A DNA stretch of 64,000 nt, from contig NZ_CAWVHE010000003.1 in NCBI RefSeq assembly GCF_963929015.1, positions 372,001 through 436,000 on the forward strand. The letters run 5' to 3'. The notes below the pieces were generated by a model, which saw only the letters and a list, made by a program, of their open reading frames with translations, was not told the origin of the DNA and did no database searches. A program made the translations under genes and the position numbers. Below are positions 17,275 to 25,019 of this stretch, piece after piece. Every line of letters starts with the position of its first letter. Position 1 is the stretch's first letter. The DNA is from Merdimonas sp963929015. GTDB lineage: Bacteria; Bacillota; Clostridia; Lachnospirales; Lachnospiraceae.

Positions 17275-18225
17275 TTAGATATGGTCCCGGTTTGGCGCGA
17301 AGAGTCCGTAAAATAAAAGGCAGCTGACGATACAGATCCCTGTGCCAAACAGGAAGGCGCCGGTCAGAGTCCGGTCTGCCAGTGCGCCGAAGACAAGATT
17401 TGTCCCGATTGCCACACTGTTGAGCAGCATAGAATTGACGCTAAGAGCAGTGGCGCGGTTGTCTGTCCGGATCTGCCGGTTCTGGATTTCGGTCAGGAGA
17501 GGCTGGAACAAAGTATTGCTGAATCTGAGGATCAGGATGGCCGCCGCAGACGGGAACGCCAGATGGGTCGCTGCCAGGGTAAGGCAGGAAGCGATCGCCA
17601 TGCAGCAAAAGAGCAGAAGGGAGTTGCAGATTCCCAGCTGTCCGGTGACAGAGGAGGAACAGAATCCAAAAAGTCCCAGCAGGGTAGCTGCCACAAAGAG
17701 GAGTCCGATGGAGGAGCCGGACAGGCCGCATTTTTGATATTGCAATTGATTCAAGAATACTGTGATGGTCTGATGGGTTTCAGACAACAGCGCAGCTGCA
17801 ATGAGGAACAGAAGCAGCGAACGGTTCTTCATTGCCTTTTTTATTGTGGCCCGGAAAGGCTCCGCATCTGTTTTTTTCACGCTGTGAATCCGGACATCCG
17901 TCAGAAAGAGGGAAAGAAAAGCAGCGACTCCGTAGCTGATCACGGTAAGAAAACCGGCAAATCCATCCGCTTTCCAGAATACGATTTTGGAAATCAAGTA
18001 GAGCACGGAACAAACGATGATCGTATGGCGGCAGCCAATCTTGTCTGCGATGATCCCCCAGGGGATTTCCAGCAGGATTAAGAGTGCAAGGGAGATGCTT
18101 TCGATCAGGGTAATCTGAAAGATGGTAATCCCGTGTGCCTGCCGGTACAGGGTGGCAATAGGGCCGTAGAAAACCATACCCTGCAGAAGGGCAATGGCGT
18201 ACATGATCCATAGATTTCTTTTCAT
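17275..18225 (-). CDS. MFS transporter, apparently lacking two central helices of its N-terminal half
   Basis: Major facilitator protein of only 316 residues, where this type is normally about 390-400. Helices 1-3 (LWIMYAIALLQGMVFYGPIA, LALLILLEIPWGIIADKIG, then up to SKIVFWKADGFAGFL) run straight into TVISYGVAAFLSLFL, which reads like helix 6 before the central loop. Helices 4 and 5 seem absent, with the frame kept. The C-terminal half is complete. It may be a non-functional in-frame deletion. RBS AGAAAGGAC. A set of nested inverted repeats lies just upstream. Confidence 0.75.
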   Translation of the reverse strand: MKRNLWIMYAIALLQGMVFYGPIATLYRQAHGITIFQITLIESISLALLILLEIPWGIIADKIGCRHTIIVCSVLYLISKIVFWKADGFAGFLTVISYGVAAFLSLFLTDVRIHSVKKTDAEPFRATIKKAMKNRSLLLFLIAAALLSETHQTITVFLNQLQYQKCGLSGSSIGLLFVAATLLGLFGFCSSSVTGQLGICNSLLLFCCMAIASCLTLAATHLAFPSAAAILILRFSNTLFQPLLTEIQNRQIRTDNRATALSVNSMLLNSVAIGTNLVFGALADRTLTGAFLFGTGICIVSCLLFYGLFAPNRDHI

Positions 18226-18242
18226 AATAAAAGTCCTTTCTC

Positions 18243-18311
18243 ATTTTAAGTACAACAAACAGTCACCATTTAAATGGTGACTGGAGATCCCAATAAGAAT
18301 GTACTTAAAAT
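18243..18311. promoter_or_regulatory. Nested inverted repeats upstream of the MFS gene
   Basis: The outer repeat pairs ATTTTAAGTACA (18243-18254) with TGTACTTAAAAT (18300-18311). Inside is a perfect 24-bp palindrome at 18260-18283, arms CAGTCACCA and TGGTGACTG around TTTAAA. The MFS ribosome-binding site starts just past the outer arm. It could be a double operator, a structured mRNA leader or a small mobile relic. Confidence 0.6.
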
Positions 18312-18362
18312 TTAGATTGGACTTCTTTTCATACTTAGATAGCTCCTGTTTCTTAAGAAAAA

Positions 18363-18641
18363 TTATTCGTCCCAGCCTTCGTAAAAGCGGATATTAACAG
18401 AAATATTGCGGACAATGTCGCCGTCAGAGGTCTTAATGTCTTCTATGTCAGAGACATGAGGCAGAACCGGATCTTCTTCTTCCAGTTCTACGCCGATCCA
18501 GGTCTTGGCGGCATCATTGGCATTATCAATAGCGTCGTCCAGCGTATCGCCGGAGGCCTCGCAACATTCCAGATCCGGGAAAAATGCGTGGTAACGGCCG
18601 TCTTCTTTTTTGCGGAAAACCGCAGGATATATAAAAATCAT
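18363..18641 (-). CDS. hicB: HicB-like antitoxin, solitary
   Basis: Small protein of 92 residues with the HicB fold: YPAVFRKKEDGRYHAFFPDL then CCEASGDTLDDAIDNANDAA, a partial RNase H-like domain. HicB normally blocks the HicA mRNA interferase. No hicA was found on either side. The longer open frame is not coding; the ATG at 18641 has GGAG ten bases upstream. An IS element lies about 20-30 bases upstream and separates the gene from what looks like its own promoter at 20438-20467, so expression may now be low or IS-driven. Confidence 0.8.
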   Translation of the reverse strand: MIFIYPAVFRKKEDGRYHAFFPDLECCEASGDTLDDAIDNANDAAKTWIGVELEEEDPVLPHVSDIEDIKTSDGDIVRNISVNIRFYEGWDE

Positions 18642-18661
18642 GTCGTTTGTTCTCCTTTTCT

Positions 18662-18674
18662 TACTACCATAACT
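18662..18674. repeat. Left copy of 13-bp direct repeat flanking the IS
   Basis: TACTACCATAACT, identical and in the same orientation at 20428-20440. It is best read as a target-site duplication, though 13 bases is long. Removing one copy and the IS rebuilds a sensible hicB leader. Confidence 0.7.
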
Positions 18675-18812
18675 TAGGCGTTTGCGAAACGCCAAAAGCC
18701 GCATAAATACGGCATTTTTTGTTGCCAAAATAAAATATCTCCTCAAGGTTTATGGTAAAATAGAGTTGACTAGAAACTATTAACCAATCCACCTTAAAGG
18801 AGATATACCTAT

Positions 18813-20270
18813 ATGATAACACATAAGCAGCTCACTTTGGCAGAAGTTTTTGAAGATTGTCAACATAAATTCGATAATGACAAATATCATTTTCTAGCAC
18901 TTCTTGATGAAGCCATTAACCTTGATGAAATTGTTCCTGTTTCTTTTGTTTCTCATTTTCACGCCCAAACCGGAAGACCTCGCAAGCACCAGCTTTATCC
19001 TATGCTCAAGGCACTTCTGCTCCAGCGTATTTTTTCAATCCCGACGGACACGCTCCTGATTGTGTTCTTGAAATACTCTCAGGAACTTCGTGATTTTTGC
19101 GGCTTTGATGTTGTACCAGACGGTTCAAAATTCACTCGCTTTAAACAGGATTTCTTATCGGACTTACAATCTATGTTCGATCATCTTGTAGATCTGACCG
19201 AACCGATATGCCAAAAGCTGAATCCGGCTCTTGCCGACATGACTATCTTTGATACCTCCGGTATTGAAGCATGGGTTACAGAAAATAATCCGAAGTATGC
19301 CAACCGTATTATTAAACAGCTGAAGGCTTTTAAAAAATCCCATAACCTTGATGATTCCTATGATCCTTACAAAGCCGCTTATGGTTCCATGCCAACTCAT
19401 GCTGCATCCAACCAGGCAATCCAGCAGATGTACATCAATGGTCACTTCTGTTATGCCTATAAATTCGGTATCGTCACAAATGGACTTGGCATTGTCCGCG
19501 ACATATCTTTCTACAACAAGGATTTCCTAAATGCACATCCTGATATTGTTGTAGAAAAGAAATCGGATTCTCCGGATGAGGATAAATCGCTTGCCGACTC
19601 AAAAGCGCTGCTTCCTGTTTTGATTGATTTTTTCAAAAAACATCCTTTGATTGAGCCAAAGACTTTTCTTGGCGATGCCGCCTTTGATACGATTGAAATC
19701 TATAAATCTCTTTTCGAGGAGATTGGATTCCATAAAGCTTTTATTCCCCTCAGGGTAAAACTTTCCATGGAAGGAACGGACTACACAGTGAATGAAAATG
19801 GTATTCCCTGCTGCCCACATGATCCAACACTTCCTATGAAACGGGAAGGAAGCAAATCCCATTTGCGCAGCAAACTTCCTACCATGAAGTTTGTATGTCC
19901 AAAAATGAAATGGGAATACAATCCTGCCGACAAGTCAAAATGTCGGGTATGTCACTGCGATAATCCATGCACCACTTCTTCCTGCGGACGAATGATTTAT
20001 ATTTATCCAGAGAAAAATCTCCGCGCCTATCCTGGTGTAGAACGAGGTTCCCAGGAATGGGAAGACACTTACAAAATCCGTGTAAATGTCGAAAAATCAA
20101 TCAACCATTTCAAGGATAGTTTCTGTATTGCGAATCGTAAAACACAGAATGAAAAAACGCTTCATGCCGATTTACTTCTTGCAGGAATTACACAACTTAT
20201 TACCGTACTTGTTGCTGATAAAATCCACCAACTTCAATACATACGAAGTTTAAAACCTTTGATTGCCTGA
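18813..20270 (+). CDS. IS transposase (DUF772 N-terminal, DDE catalytic domain)
   Basis: Full-length transposase of 485 residues. The N-terminal half has the DUF772-like target domain (GRPRKHQLYPMLKALLLQRI). The catalytic DDE region includes MTIFDTSGIEAW, FLGDAAFDTIEIY and EKSINHFKDSF. A Cys-rich insert (CRVCHCDNPCTTSSCG) lies near residues 375-390. RBS AAAGGAGATATACCT. Codon use is more AT-rich than the neighbours, as expected for a mobile gene. No stop or frameshift is visible, so it looks intact. I place it in the IS1182-like group with moderate certainty. Confidence 0.88.
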   Translation: MITHKQLTLAEVFEDCQHKFDNDKYHFLALLDEAINLDEIVPVSFVSHFHAQTGRPRKHQLYPMLKALLLQRIFSIPTDTLLIVFLKYSQELRDFCGFDVVPDGSKFTRFKQDFLSDLQSMFDHLVDLTEPICQKLNPALADMTIFDTSGIEAWVTENNPKYANRIIKQLKAFKKSHNLDDSYDPYKAAYGSMPTHAASNQAIQQMYINGHFCYAYKFGIVTNGLGIVRDISFYNKDFLNAHPDIVVEKKSDSPDEDKSLADSKALLPVLIDFFKKHPLIEPKTFLGDAAFDTIEIYKSLFEEIGFHKAFIPLRVKLSMEGTDYTVNENGIPCCPHDPTLPMKREGSKSHLRSKLPTMKFVCPKMKWEYNPADKSKCRVCHCDNPCTTSSCGRMIYIYPEKNLRAYPGVERGSQEWEDTYKIRVNVEKSINHFKDSFCIANRKTQNEKTLHADLLLAGITQLITVLVADKIHQLQYIRSLKPLIA

Positions 20271-20359
20271 CCTTTGGTATTTATAACATTTTTTCTTCGC
20301 AGTCCATCTGGGAAGTTATTTTGTCATGTCTAATTTTGATGTCACCTGCTTCTCATCTT

Positions 20360-20384
20360 AGGAATCCTGCATTGCAGGATTCCT
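20360..20384 (+). terminator. Hairpin at the right end of the IS
   Basis: Perfect 11-bp stem AGGAATCCTGC / GCAGGATTCCT with loop ATT, followed by ACCGCATTTTT. A closely similar hairpin word occurs in the tandem hairpin block near 54280. Confidence 0.7.
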
Positions 20385-20427
20385 ACCGCATTTTTAATCA
20401 GGATTGCGACCTTGTTTCGCAATTACC

Positions 20428-20440
20428 TACTACCATAACT
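20428..20440. repeat. Right copy of 13-bp direct repeat flanking the IS
   Basis: TACTACCATAACT, matching 18662-18674. The stretch 20271-20572 holds no gene: only the IS right end, this repeat, the displaced hicB promoter and the flavodoxin promoter. Confidence 0.7.
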
Positions 20441-20467
20441 ATATAGTAGAACGATTGGTAATTGCAA
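20438..20467 (-). promoter_or_regulatory. Probable original hicB promoter, stranded by the IS
   Basis: Read leftward: TTGCAA, 18 bases, TATAGT, then TATGGTAGTA, which continues on the far side of the IS into AAGAAAAGGAG and the hicB start. The reconstructed leader is continuous. Confidence 0.5.
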
Positions 20468-20490
20468 CAGGTTTTAAAGATAAAATAATA

Positions 20491-20540
20491 TTGACACTGT
20501 GTCAGGAGTGTACTATTATATAAATAGTGACATAATGTCA
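20491..20540 (+). promoter_or_regulatory. Flavodoxin promoter with two palindromic operators
   Basis: A near-consensus promoter: TTGACA, 17 bases, TATTAT (20514-20519). Two 13-bp palindromes of form TGACAY-N-RTGTCA lie at 20492-20504, covering the -35, and 20528-20540, past the start site, with centres 36 bases apart. This arrangement fits tight repression by a dimeric MarR/TetR/XRE-like regulator not encoded next door. Confidence 0.7.
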
Positions 20541-20572
20541 GAATAAAAGATCGAAAATAAGGAGGAATCAAT

Positions 20573-21040
20573 ATGAATACAAAGAAACTGGTGGCTTATT
20601 TTTCAGCAAGCGGCGTGACTGCAAAGGCAGCCAGAAAGATTGCGGACGCGGCAGGAGCGGAACTCTATGAGATCCGGCCGGCAGTGCCTTATACTTCTGC
20701 GGATCTGAACTGGAACAATAGCAAAAGCCGCAGTTCTGTGGAAATGAATGATCCGGCTTCCAGGCCGGAGATCGCGGAGCCGGTACCGGATATGGATCAG
20801 TATGACACCATCTGGATCGGGTTCCCTGTGTGGTGGTATGTGGAACCGAGGATTGTAGATACTTTTCTGGAGTCCGGTAACTTTGCGGGCAAGAAACTGA
20901 TTCCTTTTGCAACCTCCGGAGGCAGCGGGATCAGTCAGGCAGAAAAAAGCTTAAAGGAGCACTGCCCGGAGGCAGACTGGCAGGCGGGCCGGCTGGTAAA
21001 TGGCGGTGACATCGAGGCATGGGTGAAAGAAAACCTGTAA
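20573..21040 (+). CDS. Flavodoxin family protein
   Basis: Single-domain flavodoxin of 155 residues. The FMN phosphate loop is YFSASGVTAKAARKIAD and the later ring-contact region is DTIWIGFPVWWYVEPRIVDT, as in the Flavodoxin_4 group. It would act as a one-electron carrier or small reductase partner. RBS AAGGAGGA. It overlaps functionally with nothing visible in the next gene, which follows after 11 bases. Strong promoter and double operator suggest stress-inducible expression. Confidence 0.88.
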   Translation: MNTKKLVAYFSASGVTAKAARKIADAAGAELYEIRPAVPYTSADLNWNNSKSRSSVEMNDPASRPEIAEPVPDMDQYDTIWIGFPVWWYVEPRIVDTFLESGNFAGKKLIPFATSGGSGISQAEKSLKEHCPEADWQAGRLVNGGDIEAWVKENL

Positions 21041-21051
21041 AGGAGGAGACC

Positions 21052-21621
21052 ATGATGCGTCCGTCACAGATCACAGCGTGGTGTCAGATGATCCTTCGTA
21101 CACTGGCGCCCCGGGAGGGACTTTATATTGATGCAACCATGGGAAATGGCCATGATACCCGGCTGCTTTGTCAGATGGCGGGAGAAACGGGACGGGTCCT
21201 GGCATTTGATATCCAGCAGAAGGCGCTGGAGGAAACCAGACGTCTGCTTGTCCGGGAGGGACTGGAAAAGAGAGCAGAACTGATCCTGGATGGTCATGAA
21301 CATATGGACCGGTATGCAAAAGCAGAAACGGTAGACGCGATCTGCTTTAACTTTGGGTATCTGCCGGGCGGGGATCATGACATTGCCACCCGTGCAGACA
21401 CCAGTGTGCAGGCGGTGGAAAAGGGACTTTGCCTCTTAAAGAAAGGCGGTCTTATGAGCCTTTGCATTTACAGCGGAGGGGACACCGGATTTGAGGAGCG
21501 GGACCGGCTGCTTGCCTATCTAAAAAGCCTTCCTGCAAAAGAATATACGGTGATCCGCAATGACTATTACAACCGGAGCAACCATCCTCCGGTACCGGTT
21601 TTTATCTGGAAAGAGGGCTAA
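21052..21621 (+). CDS. mnmM: Class I SAM methyltransferase, MnmM/YtqB family
   Basis: Methyltransferase of 189 residues in the rRNA_methylase (PF06962) group, whose Bacillus member YtqB/MnmM methylates the nm5 group of U34 in tRNA. The SAM loop is YIDATMGNGHDTRLLC, and FNFGYLPGGDH and SLCIYSGGDTGFEE follow as family motifs. RBS AAGGAGGAG precedes ATG-ATG at 21052/21055; the longer open frame overlapping the flavodoxin is not needed. Function is assigned by family. Confidence 0.83.
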   Translation: MMRPSQITAWCQMILRTLAPREGLYIDATMGNGHDTRLLCQMAGETGRVLAFDIQQKALEETRRLLVREGLEKRAELILDGHEHMDRYAKAETVDAICFNFGYLPGGDHDIATRADTSVQAVEKGLCLLKKGGLMSLCIYSGGDTGFEERDRLLAYLKSLPAKEYTVIRNDYYNRSNHPPVPVFIWKEG

Positions 21622-21625
21622 CCTC

Positions 21626-22543
21626 TTACAGACCTTCCAGGTCAAAAGGAGGCGTGTATTCTTCTTTTGCGCTGGAACGCTCCTGCATAAAGCCTTCGTT
21701 AAGCCCCAGGGCAAGAGCCTTGTCCAGAACTTTTTTATATTCATAGGACGTGACGCGCCGGTTGATCTCCGGGTAATCCTTTGCCCGGAAAAAAGGAGTA
21801 TACTGGCTTAACAGACTTAGAAGAAAACTGCCCTTTGGGAGAGAATCTGCCATCCATTCCAGGATGCGCGCAGAATCTTCTTTCTGTCCGGGCAGGACCA
21901 TATGGCGGATCAGTGTGCCTTTTTGCAGGCTTCCGTCGCTGGCAAATACAGGGATTCCGGTCTGCCGGATCATTTCTTTTACCGCTTTTGATGCGAAAGA
22001 GAAATAATCCGGCGCGCCGGAATATTTTTTTGCCGTATCCGGAGAAAAATATTTCAGATCCGGCAGATAAATATCAATATAGCCGTCCAGCATCCGTAAG
22101 GTTTCCGTCTGCTCATATCCGCTGCAATTCCAGACGATGGGAATGTGAAGGTGTGGTCGGATGCGGTCGAGGACAGGAAGGAGAGAAGGGAGAAACTGGG
22201 TGGCAGTGATAAGATCAATGTTCTGGGCTCCCTGTTCCTGAAGTCCCAGCAGGATTTCTTCCAGACGCTCCTGTGTGAGAATTTTTCCCAGACCTTCCTG
22301 ACTGATGGGATAGTTCTGGCAGTAGCAGCATTTCAGCGTACAGCCGGAGAAGAAGACGGCGCCGCTTCCGCCCTGACCGGACAGACAGGGTTCCTCCCAC
22401 AGGTGAAGGGCGGCCCTGGCCGCGGTAAGAAAAGCGCCGCATCCACAGACGCCTGGACGGGCCCGGCGGTCGGCATGGCACATGCGGGGGCAGAGGGTGC
22501 AGTCCTGATAGAGGACCTGGAGTGTGGAAAGATCGGTTGTCAT
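21626..22543 (-). CDS. Radical SAM protein, COG1313 (PflX-like)
   Basis: Protein of 305 residues. The radical SAM cluster motif is CTLKCCYCQN (about residues 70-79). An extra N-terminal Cys set, CTLCPRMCHADRR and GVCGCG, is typical of COG1313 proteins, which resemble pyruvate formate-lyase activases but have no settled substrate. Later motifs include GYIDIYLPDLKYF and IRHMVLPGQ. Start ATG at 22543 has GGAGG six bases away; the upstream extension to 22648 is not supported. Convergent with mnmM with only 4 bases between stops. Confidence 0.85.
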   Translation of the reverse strand: MTTDLSTLQVLYQDCTLCPRMCHADRRARPGVCGCGAFLTAARAALHLWEEPCLSGQGGSGAVFFSGCTLKCCYCQNYPISQEGLGKILTQERLEEILLGLQEQGAQNIDLITATQFLPSLLPVLDRIRPHLHIPIVWNCSGYEQTETLRMLDGYIDIYLPDLKYFSPDTAKKYSGAPDYFSFASKAVKEMIRQTGIPVFASDGSLQKGTLIRHMVLPGQKEDSARILEWMADSLPKGSFLLSLLSQYTPFFRAKDYPEINRRVTSYEYKKVLDKALALGLNEGFMQERSSAKEEYTPPFDLEGL

Positions 22544-22641
22544 GGGATACCTCCTGATTGAACTCCCGCAGGGCGGGACAGATTGCATATATGTGTAATT
22601 ATAGCACACAGGCGGGAAAGAGGCGATTTTATATTTCTGAT

Positions 22642-22670
22642 TTGACACTGTCAGGGGGAAGTTTTACAAT
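22642..22670 (+). promoter_or_regulatory. Promoter of the Nim-like gene with TGACA operator
   Basis: TTGACA (22642-22647), 17 bases, TACAAT (22665-22670). The palindrome TGACA-C-TGTCA at 22643-22653 covers the -35 and resembles the first flavodoxin operator in sequence and position. Confidence 0.65.
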
Positions 22671-22704
22671 TGATTTCATAAGCAGACAGGAGGAACAGTA
22701 GCAG

Positions 22705-23184
22705 ATGCGAAGAAGAGAAAGAGAAGTAACGGATGCCGGAGAAATCAGGGAAATCCTGGATGAATGTAAGGTGTGCAGGCTGGGGCTTTCCGACGAAGAC
22801 GGGATTTATATGGTGCCCATGAATTACGGATACCGGGAGCAGGACGGAAAGCTGATCCTGTATTTCCATGGCGCAAAAGAAGGAAAGAAAGTGGAAATGA
22901 TCCGTAAAGATCCCAGGGCAGGATTTGAGATGGACTGTTGCCACGGACTGCAGGAGGGAGAGAAGGCCTGTCAGTACAGCTATTATTTTGCCAGTGTGAT
23001 CGGAACGGGTAAGGCACAGATCCTGGAAGACCCGGCAGAGAAACTTACTGCGCTGGAAATCATTATGAAGCACCAGACCGGGAAAGAGTTTACGGAATTC
23101 CGGGAGAATCCGGGGCTTGAAAAGACTGTGGGGATCATTAAGCTGGAAGTGGAAACATATACCTGTAAACGACATGTTTCTTAA
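22705..23184 (+). CDS. Pyridoxamine 5'-phosphate oxidase family flavoprotein (NimA-like)
   Basis: Split-barrel FMN-binding protein of 159 residues. The N terminus MRRREREVTDAGEIREILDE and the barrel segments GIYMVPMNYGY and GKLILYFHGAKEGKKVEMI are characteristic of the Nim / PNPOx-like group. ACQYSYYFASVIGTGKA follows. Such proteins often reduce or bind flavin-dependent substrates; some confer nitroimidazole resistance, which is not implied here. RBS AGGAGG. It has its own strong promoter. Confidence 0.85.
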   Translation: MRRREREVTDAGEIREILDECKVCRLGLSDEDGIYMVPMNYGYREQDGKLILYFHGAKEGKKVEMIRKDPRAGFEMDCCHGLQEGEKACQYSYYFASVIGTGKAQILEDPAEKLTALEIIMKHQTGKEFTEFRENPGLEKTVGIIKLEVETYTCKRHVS

Positions 23185-23264
23185 ATTTTGTGCTTTAATT
23201 CGTGAAAGTATTGTGGTACAATAAACGGGTGTAGTAATGTGATTTGTGAAAGGATGAAAATGAC

Positions 23265-25019
23265 ATGGCAGAGAGTAAAAAAGTGATCATGCTGGGCAAT
23301 GAAGCCATTGCCAGAGGGGCATATGAAGCGGGAGTCAAAGTATCCGCCGCTTACCCCGGCACGCCCAGTACAGAGATCAGCGAGTGTCTGGTGAAATACA
23401 AGGACGACCTGTACTGCGAGTGGTCGCCCAATGAGAAGGTGGCAACAGAAGTGGCGATCGGCGCGTCTGTCGTGGGCGTGCGCGCTATGTCCTGCATGAA
23501 GCATGTGGGATTTAACGTGGCGGCGGACCCGGCCTATACCGTTTCCTATATGGGAGTAAACGGAGGCCTGGTGATCGTGGTAGCGGATGATCCGGGGTTA
23601 TACAGTTCCCAGAATGAACAGGATACCCGGATGGTGGCAAGAGCCGCTCAGCTTCCGGTACTGGAGCCGTCTGACAGTTCAGAGGCCAAGGAGTTTATGA
23701 AGCTGGCCTTTGATTTAAGCGAAAAGTTCGACCGGCCGTTTGTATTCCGGACCACAACCAGACTGGCACATTCCCAGGGACTGGTGGAGTTGGGAGAACG
23801 TGTCTGTCCGGAAGATAAACCTTATGTAAAAGACATCCGTAAGACGGTTATGATGCCGGGTAATGCAAAGCTTCGGCATGTAGAGATTGAAAAGAGAAAT
23901 CTGGAACTGAAAGAAGCAGCGGATACGCTTTCTATTAACCGTGTGGAGATGCGGGATCCGAAGATCGGTGTGATCACCAGCGGTATTCCCTATCAGTATG
24001 TGCGGGAAGCGCTGCCGGAGGCATCTGTTTTGAAGCTTGGCATGGTGAATCCTCTGCCAAGAAAGATGATCGAGGACTTTGCATCGAAGGTAGAGACTCT
24101 GTACATTGTAGAAGAACTGGATCCGGTGATCGAAGAACAGGTAAAATCCTGGGGCATTTCCGCTATCGGAAAAGAAATATTTACAGTGCAGGGCGAGTAC
24201 AGCGCCAACATGATCAGGGAAGCGATCCTGAAAGAAGATCTGGGGTTGGATCAGCCGGCCGCAGCGCCAGGAAGACCGCCGATCCTCTGCCCGGGCTGTC
24301 CTCACAGAAGTGTCTATTATGTGTTGAATAAATTGAAGCTTCATGCGGCAGGAGACATCGGATGTTATACGCTTGGAGCGGTTGCGCCTTTAAGCGTGGT
24401 AGATACCACCATCTGTATGGGAGCCAGCATCTCCAGTCTTCACGGCATGGAGAAGGCAAAAGGAAAAGAATATATCAAGAACTGGGTGGCAGTGATCGGA
24501 GATTCCACCTTCCTGCATACCGGAGTGAATTCCCTGATGAATATGATGTATAACCAGGCCACCGGTACAGTGATTATCCTGGATAATTCCACCACCGGAA
24601 TGACCGGGCATCAGGATCACGCGGCTACCGGAAAGACTCTGCAGGGAGATCCGACCTACGCGATCAATATCCCGGCGCTCTGCAAAGCCATGGGAGTAAA
24701 AAATGTAGTGGAGATCAATGCATTTGACATTGAGAATCTGGAAAAGGTGATCAAAGAAGAGGTGGCGAAGGACGAGGTGTCTGTGATCATTACCAAGACG
24801 CCCTGCGTGCTTCTGAGCAAGGCAAAGAAGCCTCTTTATACCGTACATACAGACAAATGTAAAAAATGCGGCATGTGCATGCGGCCCGGCTGTCCGGCTA
24901 TGACCAGAAATGCAGACGGAACCATCCACATTGACGATACCATGTGTACCGGCTGCGGTCTGTGTGAAAGCTTGTGTAAATTTGATGCGATCGAGCTGGT
25001 AAAGGAGGGGGACAGATAA
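23265..25019 (+). CDS. iorA: Indolepyruvate ferredoxin oxidoreductase alpha subunit
   Basis: Catalytic subunit of the arylpyruvate:ferredoxin oxidoreductase, which oxidatively decarboxylates aromatic 2-oxo acids to arylacetyl-CoA with ferredoxin as acceptor. It has 584 residues. The pyrimidine-binding domain comes first (VSAAYPGTPSTEIS), then the TPP-binding domain (PILCPGCPHRSVYY and GDIGCYTLG), then two 4Fe-4S motifs at the C terminus (CKKCGMCMRPGCP and CTGCGLCESLC). It overlaps iorB by one base (TAATG), so the subunits are made together. Confidence 0.96.
   Translation: MAESKKVIMLGNEAIARGAYEAGVKVSAAYPGTPSTEISECLVKYKDDLYCEWSPNEKVATEVAIGASVVGVRAMSCMKHVGFNVAADPAYTVSYMGVNGGLVIVVADDPGLYSSQNEQDTRMVARAAQLPVLEPSDSSEAKEFMKLAFDLSEKFDRPFVFRTTTRLAHSQGLVELGERVCPEDKPYVKDIRKTVMMPGNAKLRHVEIEKRNLELKEAADTLSINRVEMRDPKIGVITSGIPYQYVREALPEASVLKLGMVNPLPRKMIEDFASKVETLYIVEELDPVIEEQVKSWGISAIGKEIFTVQGEYSANMIREAILKEDLGLDQPAAAPGRPPILCPGCPHRSVYYVLNKLKLHAAGDIGCYTLGAVAPLSVVDTTICMGASISSLHGMEKAKGKEYIKNWVAVIGDSTFLHTGVNSLMNMMYNQATGTVIILDNSTTGMTGHQDHAATGKTLQGDPTYAINIPALCKAMGVKNVVEINAFDIENLEKVIKEEVAKDEVSVIITKTPCVLLSKAKKPLYTVHTDKCKKCGMCMRPGCPAMTRNADGTIHIDDTMCTGCGLCESLCKFDAIELVKEGDR

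Larger units (their letters stand above)
18675..20427 (+). mobile_element. IS element, IS1182/DUF772-type transposase
   Basis: About 1.75 kb with one transposase gene. The ends share a short inverted match, TTGCGAAAC, near 18681 on the left and in reverse on the right (GTTTCGCAA near 20414-20422). Flanks carry the 13-bp direct repeat. The left end has a GGCGTTT-GCG-AAACGCC hairpin and then a GCCG/CGGC hairpin with a T run, which would block read-through into the transposase. The exact first base is uncertain by two bases. Confidence 0.75.

Noticed and set aside
18363..20572. Composite transposon carrying hicB or flavodoxin
   Set aside because: Only one IS copy is present and its flanking repeat fits a simple insertion.
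20271..20572. hicA on the far side of the IS
   Set aside because: No open frame or HicA-like sequence is found before the flavodoxin promoter.
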